From: Eutypella sp. D-1
Taxonomy: Eukaryota; Ascomycota; Sordariomycetes; Xylariales; Diatrypaceae
Reading direction: 5' to 3'
Length of the DNA stretch: 64,000 bases
NCBI GenBank assembly: GCA_023313575.1
Contig: JAJTTP010000014.1
Span: 1,054,001-1,118,000 of the forward strand
Shown here: in pieces, positions 1 through 10,279 of the stretch
Position numbering within the stretch: the first letter of the stretch is position 1
Layout: each line of letters opens with the position of its first letter
Position numbers and translations under genes: made by a program
The notes under the pieces: model-generated
Seen by the model: only the letters and a program-made list of their open reading frames with translations
Told to the model about the DNA's origin: nothing
Databases searched by the model: none

Positions 1-2292
1 GGGAGGCCGAGCCACACGGTTATTCGTGGCTTGTAATACCGTTGTAACGAACTGAGTATGTGCCGCATATAAGCCACACTATGGCAGCTGTAAGATCCTG
101 ACCTAGCCCACCTATTTTTAGCTATTACACCCCGATATGAGAGGTTCAGCGGTGCATCACGCCTTTTTATAATTCGGGTGCGACCTTTTGTCCGCAGTCG
201 TCCGTAGCGGGGTGACGGCAAGGCGGCCGGTCCGTCTGCCTTTCCATGCATCCTGCGACCACTCTGATCATCCCGACTAATCTATAGCGTTTAGGACTGA
301 TCATCTTAGGTAAATGGCTTCTTTATTGGCTGTGCGATCACGACCCCAACGGCACACGGCACAGCAGCCGAATTTTGACATAATGTCGTCATAGGGTTAC
401 CGGCAACTGCACAGCCTCTTGGCCTCGAGCTACACGCCTAAATTTTCTGCTGCCATCACAGCGCTCGACACTCGCATCTGGCCAACTTGTGAAACATAGG
501 ACCGATAAAACAACAGCTGACCTTTGCTGATGTTTCTCCCCTTTTGGACTTATCATGCGACTTAGTATACCATGTGCTACATCTAGAGTCACTTAGAAAT
601 ATTCTATTGCCTACTACGTACGGGTGTTGCTGCGCAGCGGGTATTAGGTAAGTAAATGGACCCCTGGAATAGAAACCCCGATCTAGAAGATCTCAGTACA
701 TTGTACAAATAAACTAAGCCGACACTCTTAGATTTAGATCGGTATGAAAAGGGCCTTGCTACGCCAGGAGTAGCAATACATACTTCTTCTCGATTGGTGA
801 GAATCCGTGCCTCAGCTTTCCTAGATTCAAGGCTCTGGGGATTTCGAAGTGTTTATTGTACATATTGATCCGTAGATGTAATCATACCATATATCGTTGG
901 TCGCTGGACCTTCCACAGGACCCTGAAAGTTGAAACCCTGTCTATTTCTACGGGTCTACCCTCCAGGGCTGCCAGGGCTGTGTCCCAAACAGCCAATACC
1001 GAGCCAAGGAGCGCTAAATATTCCGGGGCTTTAGTATTGATGGCGGCAACTGGTAATTGGCAATCAGCAGTAGCAGCGCTTGTTTCGGGTTGGCCTGGGT
1101 ATGTATTTATTATACCTAGTATGCATGAATAACCACGGAGGAGAAATATGTCTACCTCAAACTGATACCTAGAGTAGGTACCTAATCATACTGACAGCGG
1201 GACCCGTTATGGAGCCCCCCATCTCTAAGTACCGAAGGTACTTCGTCGGGTGGAGTTAAATACATTAACACATGTGAGCAGTACCTGACCGTGATCTGCT
1301 ATAGATACGAACCCCAGCCTTAATTAATGGTTTACGAACACCAGGCGGTGTGGAGGAGATCTTTCAAATCGATGTGCAAGTGACTGTCTTAAGCAATCAA
1401 CCAAGCCGACCTCATCAGCGGCAGAGCAGGCGCAGACTCGTACCAATGGATAGAGCCAAGATGCTTGGTGATATTGGATTCACGCGATAAACTTCCCGAT
1501 CTGTCCCTAGCCGCCTTGATCAAGTGGCGCAGCCTGCAGCAGAAATGATTTAGTGTCGGTCATCCACGTACGCACCTGGGCATTCAAGGGCATCCAAGCA
1601 ACCAAGGCCTCTTTGTAACAGAAATCAAACAAAAATCAATTCAAATACTGAGTAGAACTCCAAACGATTTGCCGGCACCCCGACCATTTCTGCCGTTTTT
1701 GCCTTTTTCCACCTTTTCGAACAGAGATATCGGTAATCGCTGCCGGAGATTCTCTGGGGAAAAGATTGCATTTGGTTTATATTGGCTGGCTGTACCTAAG
1801 TATAACTTGGAAGTCATTTTCCAAGGTTGAAAGTACTTGGCATAAACGTCACAGGTATCGACAGTCAGGTATTAGGTAACCTCCATGTCAAGTTTCAGGT
1901 TATTCAACCTGTCATTGCATATGATTAGCGCCGAACCTTAATTCCAACGCGAAGAGAGAAAGAGAGACACCGTAGGAAGGGACAAACGAACAAAACAAGA
2001 CAAGAACAAGACGAGAACAAACGATCACCACCAAACGATCACCACCTAACCTTAAACAATTAAATCGAACACTGGCAGGGCCAGCAGAACGGGCAGGCGC
2101 AGACCACCACCTCACCGGTACATGTCCATCTACCTAACCAATTTCGTGTTCGCCTGGGACATCTGACGAACCCCAGATTCTCTTCACATCTTTCCCCTTT
2201 CCCTCCGCCCCCGCCCTCTTCTATCCCTCCACCCCCCTTCCCCCCTTTCTTTTTTCAATCTTATTTCACTTTTGGAATTCTGGAATTCGGAA
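1..2292. other. Left-edge intergenic region, no gene seen
   Basis: No reading frame here has an ATG start, fungal codon bias or a recognisable motif. The sequence is mixed in composition with scattered TAGGTA-type motifs (for example near 1165-1185). The last ~110 bases are a pyrimidine-rich tract that belongs to the promoter of the next gene. Confidence 0.6.
2175..2270 (+). promoter_or_regulatory. Pyrimidine-rich promoter/5' UTR tract
   Basis: This is an almost unbroken C/T stretch directly upstream of the PAP2 phosphatase start at 2293. CT-rich blocks just before the start are common in filamentous-fungal promoters and often mark transcription start regions. No clear TATA box was seen nearby. 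The assignment rests on position and composition only. Confidence 0.45.
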
Positions 2293-3750
2293 ATGCCTGA
2301 TGAGGCTTTCGGTGCTTTACTTCCCCCCAGCACCAATAATCACCCCTACGACGAGATGAAGGATTCTACTACTTCGAGGCCGAAGCCCACCACGAATAAA
2401 ATCACCATCATCCAAGCTCTCTCCTACGTTTTCGACTGGATTATACTCGTTGTCGTCGGCGTCATTGGTCTCATCCTCGGACATGTGACCCCTAACAAGA
2501 GGCCTTTCAGTTTACAGGATCCTAATATATCGTACGTGTGTTATTGCCACCACTGACTCGAGCACTGAAACGAACTAATCAACGTCGTCTGTAGCTTCCC
2601 CTTCACCGAACATGAGACGGTCGACTCTATGTGGCTTTTGATGTGCAATGCCGTCTTTCCTGTCGCCATCATCTTCATCGTAACCCTCGTATTCGTGCCC
2701 GGTCCGACTGTGCCCCCTGGCACTCCCAAATCCCTTATCTGGAAGCGCAAGCTCTGGGAGCTGCACATGGGATGGCTTGGCCTGGCCCTGTCGTTGATGT
2801 GCGCTTGGATCATCACCCAGGGAATGAAGAATCTGTTTGGCAAGCCACGGCCCGACCTCCTCTCCCGATGCCAGCCCGATTTCGGAAACTGGACCCAGTA
2901 TCTCGTTGGCTTCCACATCCCTATCCCCGAAGGCGCCAATTTTACCGAAGGTTATACCGGCCAGCTCGTTTCTGCCGCCATCTGCAAGAACCCCGACCAC
3001 GATCTTCTCGACGACGGCTTTCGTAGCTACCCTTCGGGCCACTCCAGCTCTGCCGCTGCCGGTCTGATCTACACCTCCCTTCTTCTAGCGAGCAAGTTCG
3101 CCATCACCATACCTTTTGTTCCGAACGCCTCTTACACTAGCGACTCCGACTCCGCCACCGCCTTCCCCTCGCGCGTGCGCACTGGCATCAACTCCCGTGC
3201 GGTTCGGCCCAGCAGCCAAGAGGAGCTAGCCTACTCTAATGACCCCAAGGTGTCGAAGGATATCGATGCGCACAACTCCAAGGTGCTCGCGGTGCGGAGA
3301 CAGGCGGCTGCGCCCCCTATTTACCTGCTCCTGATCGCTGTTCTTCCATTCTTCACGTCTATCTTCATTGCCAGCTCGCGATGGTTCGACTTCCGGCACC
3401 ACGGCTTCGATATCCTCTTCGGCTTCATCATCGGCACTATCACCGCCATCTTCTCCTTCCGCTACTACCACCTGCCGATCAGCGCCGGTGCCGGATGGGC
3501 CTGGGGGCCTCGTAGCCGCGATAAGGCCTTCTGGGCCGGCGTCGGCTCGTACAGCTACGCCACCGATAAGAAGCGCTGGGATGCCAGCGGCGACGAGGAG
3601 GAGCGCATGCCAGTAACGGCGCCTGCACCGGTACCCGGCTCCCGGCCTAACGATATCGAGATGCGGCCCCAACATGGCCGTCAACCCCAAGACTACGACC
3701 ACCTGGAGTACCGGGGCGCCGCCGGACGGGGCAGGGATGACAGCTTCTAG
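2293..3750 (+). CDS. PAP2-family lipid phosphate phosphatase (DPP1/LPP1-like)
   Basis: Two exons, 2293-2531 and 2595-3750, are separated by a 63-bp intron (donor GTACGT, acceptor TGTAG, CTAAT branch point), giving 464 aa. The start is the first ATG in frame; the upstream TTG at 2272 is not a likely start. All three PAP2 signature blocks are visible: KNLFGKPRP (K-x6-RP, residues 158-166), PSGH (226-229) and SRWFDFRH (SR-x5-H, 341-348), which supply the phosphate-binding residues and the catalytic histidines. About six hydrophobic segments flank them, so it is an integral membrane enzyme. The family dephosphorylates phosphatidate, lysophosphatidate or diacylglycerol pyrophosphate at ER or vacuole membranes. 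A hydrophilic insert (residues ~255-320) between blocks 2 and 3 and a charged, proline-rich tail are typical of fungal members. The exact substrate cannot be read from sequence. Confidence 0.93.
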
Positions 3751-5087
3751 CAGAAGTTCTGAACATACCGGGCCGACTTTGTACGGGACTAACTTACGTG
3801 TCTATGTTTTTTGTATGGATATTGTATGAAGTCGTGTGTTGTGTTGTTGGCTTACTTTCATGACGAGGGCGCGGGGTAAAAAAGCAAAGCGGACGAGGTT
3901 TTGGTTCGGAGCTACCATGCTCTTTCAACGTACCCGGAGCGAGGCGCAATGTGACGGTTTTTATTCTCTTCTAGGGTTTTCAGATATAAAGGAAGGGGAT
4001 GACGGAAGGGTGTGCTACCCGAGAAGAATTTAGATCTTGAATGGAAGGTAATACACACACATTCTACAAGGTGTGCTGGTGCCGCCTTATCTGCGCCCGA
4101 AACTTGAAAGATATGCTACTGCTGGCTGTACTGGTGTCAGGATATGCATACCTATGCACGCACTTACACACACATTTTCCAGGGTTTGAATACATGAAAA
4201 TAAATCTCTTGCGACGAGGGAGACGAAACAACATTGAAATAAATCTATGTAACTCGTGATACGTGGCACGGTGAGAGCCGAATTCAGGGACCCAACTACG
4301 GTGCCTCGCGCTGAGCCTTACTGCTTACATGCCATGATAATCGATCTCTATAACCAACGTAGCCAACGGCTCCTGATCCGTAAATCGTCGGGCATGAGAG
4401 AACTAGATGGGGTGGGCGGGCAAACTGCTTCTCGAAAAGGCACCTGACATTGCAGTAGACCCACCATGCCATCGACCATACATTAAGTATTAAGGCTGAG
4501 ATTTTTCTAGTTCCGAGCTCCAGTGATGGCTTTCGCATATTACGGACCCTTGCTAAGCCGGTTTTCTCGGACTTGATTCGCTATATTGCCGGATTAGATG
4601 CGGTGGGGGCTGCTCGCCGTTTAACTCTCCTACCTTGACTGGGGTTGGCTTTTGCGGATTTTCCGGGTTGACGGTGTGAGAGGGCTGCGTAGCAGAGCTC
4701 AACCAATCCAGAGCCGTGTTGAATCTTTAAGATGGGTCGGTCATCCATGTGGAATCCAGTGGGACCCCATGCTTACATGCAACTCATCCCACTAACTTCA
4801 CATACGTCAACCGCACCTCCAGAAGATTTCACGATTCGAATTCCCAAGAAACGGATCAAATTATGATGCCAATCATGATGGTCTCGACACCAACAAGGCC
4901 AGGGTCTATGCTCTGCTCCCATCATACCCTTTCAACTACACCAGCTCTATATAAGTTCAGCCGTCCACCCTACTCATTTACCTGATCCGCCATGCCTTCT
5001 CCTGTCAACCCATAGAAAATCACATCAGGACCAAGTCGGTGTCGTGTCATTCTCAGAAATCAAGTCGGGCTGTTTTCACTGCCAATT
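3751..5087. other. Intergenic region with metalloprotease promoter
   Basis: This holds the 3' UTR of the PAP2 gene and the upstream region of the metalloprotease. Short frames present show no codon bias or motif. The only element I can point to is a TATA-type box at 4948-4955. Confidence 0.55.
4948..4955 (+). promoter_or_regulatory. TATA box upstream of metalloprotease gene
   Basis: TATATAAG lies 133 bases upstream of the predicted start codon at 5088, a normal distance once a 5' UTR is allowed for. It follows a CT/CA-rich stretch. A clear TATA box suggests regulated rather than constitutive expression, which would suit a secreted protease; this is inference. Confidence 0.5.
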
Positions 5088-6226
5088 ATGACTGGTAAGT
5101 TAATTCCGCCCTTGTTATATTACTGTTTTGCTTTCTCGTAGGCACCGCTATCGCTTTCCCACTTGTGCTTCTGCCTTCATTGAATGTACTGACACTCATA
5201 GGGGGCGCGGAAACAGCTTGCGATGTGGTCAGTGATCTACTAAGCGACCCGCGAAGCAAGGCTCTAGCTCCAGACAATGTGACAGAGCTGCCTTCGATTG
5301 AGGTCGACTATTTTGCCGACCATGTAGACAACATGGCTACAGACTGTGCTACCGCGGCTGAGCTTAGTAACTCGGCAGTTTTGGAAAGCAAAAACATTCC
5401 CTGGCGCCACAGGATCGTTGGTGCGGCTACATCAATGCTTAACCATCTTCCTGCTCTCGCTCGTTCCTTGGACACCGTCTGGCCTGACAAGACGAGCGAC
5501 TCGAGCTACTGCAAAGTCCAGGTGGGACTTTACAAGATCATCGGCAGGTGGGCGCAGGACTCGGTGATAACCTACAATGTGGACTCGGCTAGCTTCCCAA
5601 GACCGGAAACACTCGATCACGCCCTGTCCGCGCTGGGGTGGGCAACTGAGGAATGGAACGGAGTATGCAAAGCATACGTACGATTTGAGCGCGTTGCCAA
5701 CGATTCTCCGGCTGTCTTCCAACTCAGATACGAGACCAAGGACAAGAACACCAATGGCGGTACCCTTGCACAAGCGTTCTACCCCTCGCCTCAGTCCAAA
5801 CCTTCGCAACAGAGGGCATTGACTGTCTATTCTTTGTGCTTCAAGCCCGAGCACTACGGCCATATGCGCAACGTATTCCTCCACGAGCTGGGCCATATTC
5901 TAGGGCTAAGGCACGAGTTTGCGGGCGAGGTAGAGAAAGACAAGCCTGTTCGGTTGGGTTCTGTGGACCCATGCTCCGTGATGAACTACTTCGATGACTG
6001 GGGCCAGTGTCGCATTACGGAGTACGATCGTGATGGTTTGAAGGAACTCTACGAGCTCAAGGGATCTGAATATAAAGGCTTCCAGATCCGCACCATCGAA
6101 CTCAAATGCAACCCAGATACCGCCACCCCCGGAGGTATCTTTGGTTTAATCCAATCTGTCATCGGAATGACCTTGGACGGATCCTCAAAGGATGGAGAAG
6201 TTGGCTGGAGCATGGCACTTCAATGA
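5088..6226 (+). CDS. Metzincin-type zinc metalloprotease, probably secreted
   Basis: Predicted as a 7-nt first exon (5088-5094, ATG ACT G), a 47-bp intron with consensus donor GTAAGT and acceptor CGTAG, and a long second exon 5142-6226, giving 363 aa. This start supplies a hydrophobic N-terminus (MTGTAIAFPLVLLP...) that could act as a signal peptide or anchor; starting inside exon 2 would lose it. The catalytic motif HELGHILGLRHEF (His250, Glu251, His254, His260) is the metzincin zinc site HExxHxxGxxH, and SVMNYF supplies the Met-turn (Met283). The glutamate after the third histidine recalls astacin-like or matrixin-like enzymes. The enzyme would cleave proteins or peptides outside the cell. 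Several cysteines outside the catalytic motif could form disulfides. The family beyond 'metzincin' is not certain, and the small first exon needs transcript support. Confidence 0.78.
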
Positions 6227-7831
6227 GATCAATGAGATAGGAAGCAACACGCCTTACGCATTAAAGTCATGAACACGAGAAATTCGGATGGTAAGGCCAC
6301 TACACCTGCCACCTATCACTGAGAGGCGGTCGAATTTTTTTTGGCCCACGAATTTTGCGTGTGACTCTGGTAGCCAATCGGATTGAAAACATGGACGAAT
6401 GCTATTTGGATCGTAAAGCAATTCTATCGAGGCCGTACCCCCTACCCACCCAGCTGCCAGAGTAGGCGGGCCGCCATCCCTCCTATTTTACCCCTATGTG
6501 AAGATCGTGAAAATCACACCTAAAATCAAGCTCCTCCCCACGATAACACAGCCGCCGCAGCGGAGCGCCGACAAGGTGGCGGCCTCAGGCGTCGATAAGT
6601 GGTTAGTATCGAATCAATTGAGGGGAAAGCCATTATCGAAATACCCATTAATTCAACAGGTAACGGTTAACTATTGTAGTAATTATAATAGTGATTTAAT
6701 GAAATGTAGTTACGTCGCAAAAGGTTGTCTTGGATAAGGATAGGGGCCGAAGGCCCCGATAGGATACACCGTCAGACCGTGTGGCGTTAGTTATAATTAG
6801 CCCCACTACCCGGTCAAGCAACCGGCCTCTTCCCCACCACGGAAGAACCGAGCCGATCCCGTCCAAGACGTTGTCTTCCCTTGCCCACCACTGGCAAACG
6901 CCTGAAAGAATGCAGATGAGGATGTACGAGTTTTACGCGCTGGCCTAGCTAAGAGATAATAATATAGGTAGGTGACAAATGCTTAATGGTCCGTGATGAT
7001 TTCGGTGTCTCTGCGAAGCTCATCAATAGCTTTGAACTACTTTAAACAATTATAATTCTAGTATAAGATTTAAAAAAAGGTATATAAGGCGGCCCCGAGG
7101 TTTATACAGAAAGGGGTCCACATTAGCTGTACTCCTGTAGATCGTACGCAGAGGTCACTATGTACAAGGGGGTGGATACGGCCCCTGATATCATTGTTTA
7201 ACAACCTAAATAGCAGTTGGGCCAAAACCAAAAAAAAATTAACTTGCACGTCGTTTTCAGCTATGAAATACCGGGCGATTTCTCTATGAAAATTGATAGC
7301 ATTTCTTTTCCAGCAAGGGGAACCTCATAGACGCTGAGATACGAGGTCAAAAACTAAAATAAAAAGTAAGAGAGCCAACGCAGGAAGAAAAAACCCCCTC
7401 ACCCCTTCCCACAAAATCAAAAAGCAATAAGGGGTTACCATAAAGAGGAAGAAAAAGCCCACCCACGCCCCTTCTTTCTCATTATCTCATATAAACGCCG
7501 ATGATTTCTTTTTTTTCCGCGAGCGTGCACCTCGAAAAAAAAAAATATGAAAAGTAGAAAGAATCCAGCCCATTCAGCCAGCCTGCCTTTGCCTTGTTGC
7601 TACCGAAGTCATCATGATTTGTAATGAAAAAAAAAAAGAGAAAATCCTCCAGTTTCCCCACCCTCTTCCAGCTAGCCAGCCGTCATGATAAGAAAGGAAG
7701 AAAAAAATGCTGCAGAGAAACCGTGGTATTCATCCATGCCCGTCTTTCGTCTCGTCACTCCTCCCCTCCCCAAACCTGACTGGTTTGATACCACATATCC
7801 ATCCAACCCGGCCCCCCATTCCCCCTTGAGA
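6227..7831. other. Intergenic region with AT-rich, LTR-like block
   Basis: This lies between the metalloprotease and the 3' end of the CK2-beta gene. From about 6490 to 7250 it changes to AT-rich sequence with ATTATAATT-like words, a TATATAAGG box near 7081, and a hairpin at 6743-6757. No frame encodes transposon proteins, so any repeat would be a relic or solo element. From 7370 to 7680 there are several A-rich runs. Confidence 0.4.
6743..6757. repeat. Short perfect hairpin (GGGGCC / GGCCCC)
   Basis: GGGGCC and GGCCCC flank a 3-nt loop (GAA) inside the AT-rich intergenic block. It could be part of a degraded repeat element or structured RNA. There is no run of T directly after it that would suggest a polymerase III terminator. 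Confidence 0.5.
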
Positions 7832-9256
7832 TCAACCGACGACGTGCATGGCGTCGCCGGCGGGATCGTCGATAGCGTCGAGGTCGATCTCCTCGTCATC
7901 GTCGAGATCGTCGTCGTCGAGGAGGTCGTCGTTCTTAAAGCCGGAGTCGACCTCGAGTTTGCGGAGGCGGCGGAGCATGTCGGCGCGCTGGCCGTTCTGC
8001 CAGCGGACGAGGGCGGCGGGGGCGTGGACCTTGAAGCCGTAGACGCGGGGGACGTAGCGCTCGGGGTTCTTGGCGGGGACCAGGGCCGGGTAGACCTGGA
8101 ACATGATGTTGTGGAACGAGGTGCCGAAGTAGGCGCCGTCGATGGCGGCGTGCCGCGACGACTTCGGGTTGTACACGTCCTCACACCGCACGCAATACAG
8201 CTTCACGGGCTTCAGGTTCGGCGCGTCGGTCTGGCCCATGGGCAGCAGCGGGTGCGAACGACAGAACACGCGCGGGCATTTGCCGAAGTCGGCCTTTTTG
8301 TACTTGTCGAGCTGTTGTTGAGGTTAGCCATCGTGACCAGCTAACCAGCATAATAGCTTCCCTCCTGCGTACCATTTTAGCTAAACCCCTAGTGGTGACA
8401 ACGTAGCGGGCGTGTATCAGGCCGTAGAGGTGGCGGGCGGACTTCTCGATGGTCTCGCGCATGTCGTCGTCGCAGTCGAGATCGAAGACGTCGGTGATGA
8501 GGTCGAGGGCGTACTGGTAGTACTGGACCTCCGTGTTTAGACCCGTCAGGTTAAAGCGGTCCGTCAGGTAGTCTTCGTCGATCTCGCAGAAGTACTCATT
8601 GCCCCGGGAGGATATGAACTGTCTCCGGAATTTGTCCGGTTGGTCAGCCATGTTGCTACGTTTTGCGATTGCGATTGCGATTGCGATTGTGCTGTGTTGC
8701 GTTGCGTTGCGATGATGGGATCGTGATGTTGTAAGTTTTGTGTTGACAGGGAATGTACGCCACGGACGCGAAGGAATGGTACGTAAACCTCGAGCTATTG
8801 GGGGTTGGGGAGGAAGACAAGAGCTGGAAATCAAAGTTGTATGTGATTACATTAGATAGCTAGGGGGAGGGGGAGAAGGGAGGAGGAAGAGAACAAAGGT
8901 AGAGAGGAAAGGGGTAATGCGTGTGTGTGTATGTGGGCTTGTGTTTGCATGTGATATATGAGTGAATGTATTTATATGCAGGTGTGTTATATGTGTCTGT
9001 GTGTCTGTGTGTCTGCCTGTCTTAGGTTTTGAAGCCCCTCCGTTTGTAAATAAACTACATAGGCAGGGACAACAACAAAGACAAAAAGACAACAGCGACC
9101 ACGATGATAGCATAATGGGGGAGGGGGGAAAGCACGGGGGCGGGAGTTGCATCTGCATCTGCTCGCTCCCTGCCCACAGCTTGCCGTCGCACCTACCCAA
9201 TCTCGCCAGTAGCTGGTATAATCGCTATCGGACTCCGATCCAAATTCGTCCATCAT
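7832..9256 (-). CDS. CKB1: Casein kinase II regulatory (beta) subunit
   Basis: Three exons read on the minus strand: 9256-9197 (MMDEFGSESDSDYTSYWRDW), 8618-8373 and 8311-7832, giving 261 aa. Intron 1 is 578 bp (donor GTAGGT, acceptor CAG) and intron 2 is 61 bp. The junction Trp20-Phe21 restores the family sequence SYWRDWFISSRGNEYF, which is why I choose the distant first exon over the nearer ATG at 8651. The acidic block ISSRGNEYFCEIDEDYL and the zinc site C114-x4-C119-x22-C142-x2-C145 match CK2 beta, where the zinc ribbon mediates dimerisation. The C-terminus is strongly acidic (Asp-rich). The subunit assembles with two catalytic alpha subunits into the tetrameric kinase in nucleus and cytoplasm. 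In Neurospora, CK2 phosphorylates clock components; that role is known for the family, not shown here. Confidence 0.93.
8665..8688. repeat. GCGATT hexamer repeat (4 copies) in CK2-beta intron
   Basis: Four perfect GCGATT units lie within the 578-bp first intron of the CK2-beta gene, followed by a GCGTT-type repeat. The tract lies just 5' (in gene sense) of the unused ATG at 8651. Length variation here would affect only the intron. Confidence 0.8.
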
Positions 9257-10279
9257 TTTGAATATAAAAAGCGGGAGGAGGATCGAGCGGGTTTGCGCAG
9301 TCGGATTATTGGTTGGCTGGTTGCTTTGGTTGCTTATTCGGGTATCCGTTGATATAAGGGGAGGGAAGGAGGGAAATCCCAAGACAGCAAGCAAAGCCAG
9401 CGAGGTCGGATGTCTCTGTCTCTGTCTTTATCCTGCTGTGGTTAGTATATATTATTAGGTATAAGTGGAAGAAGTATGTATAAGGTGATCGATATAATTA
9501 TGCAGGTATAAAAGGACGGAAGGCTATGTAGGGTGGATGGGATGTATTGTCTATGTAATTGTCTCGGTGGTGGTAGTAAATGGTGGTGATGGTTTATGGT
9601 ACTAAAAGTAATGATAATGGTTGATGGCTGATGATAGTAATACCTGAGTGACCGTTTTAGTGGAGACAAGTTATTCCTCTAGACTACCTAGGTACTTAGG
9701 TAGGCTGGTAGGCAACCTTAACCAAGAATACTTACCTAACTCCTATGTACGTTGCAGCCATGCCCCGCCATGGCTGCAGGGAAGCGCGACTTTTATCCAT
9801 GTTCACCTAGTCCCCGTCTCTCAGGGTATTTTCTTATCTTATCTCACCGCCATTGCTAACATCTACTTATGGATAAATACATAACAACTTACCCAACAAA
9901 GTTATGTGGTAACCCTGGAGATGGCGGGGTTATAGATATGTATGCTTGTAAGGTGGGGTGAGTCTCTAGATGCTTACCCCCTTTTCTTTCCAGAAGTTCT
10001 TGTAGATACTTATCTAACAAACTTCATAGCCATCAGCCGTACTTCTAAGATTTGGATCAATACTGCTATATGTGTATATATATGTATAAATAGATAGATT
10101 GCCCGGGCTCCAAAACCTGCTTTTTAAAGTAATATATATATGTGTGCCCGTCTACCCATTTCATTCATCATCCCATCTGACATTACACTTCTTCTTCGGC
10201 CCTTCATTATGTACACGCCCGTAGCTTCCCACCCCACCCCTCAACTTTTATCCTAAACACCACCGGGCCGGGCCTTCCT
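9257..10279. other. Intergenic region between CK2-beta and RIC1
   Basis: This is the promoter region of CK2-beta (reading leftwards) and the 3' flank of RIC1. It contains a TAGGTA-type palindromic cluster near 9685-9712 and AT-rich ATATATGT runs near 10065-10145. No gene is seen. Confidence 0.6.

Noticed and set aside
8312..8651. Alternative CK2-beta start MADQPDKFRRQ
   Set aside because: The upstream exon at 9256-9197 joins to give the conserved SYWRDWFISSRGNEYF; the bases encoding MADQPDKFRRQ look like intron sequence ending in CAG.
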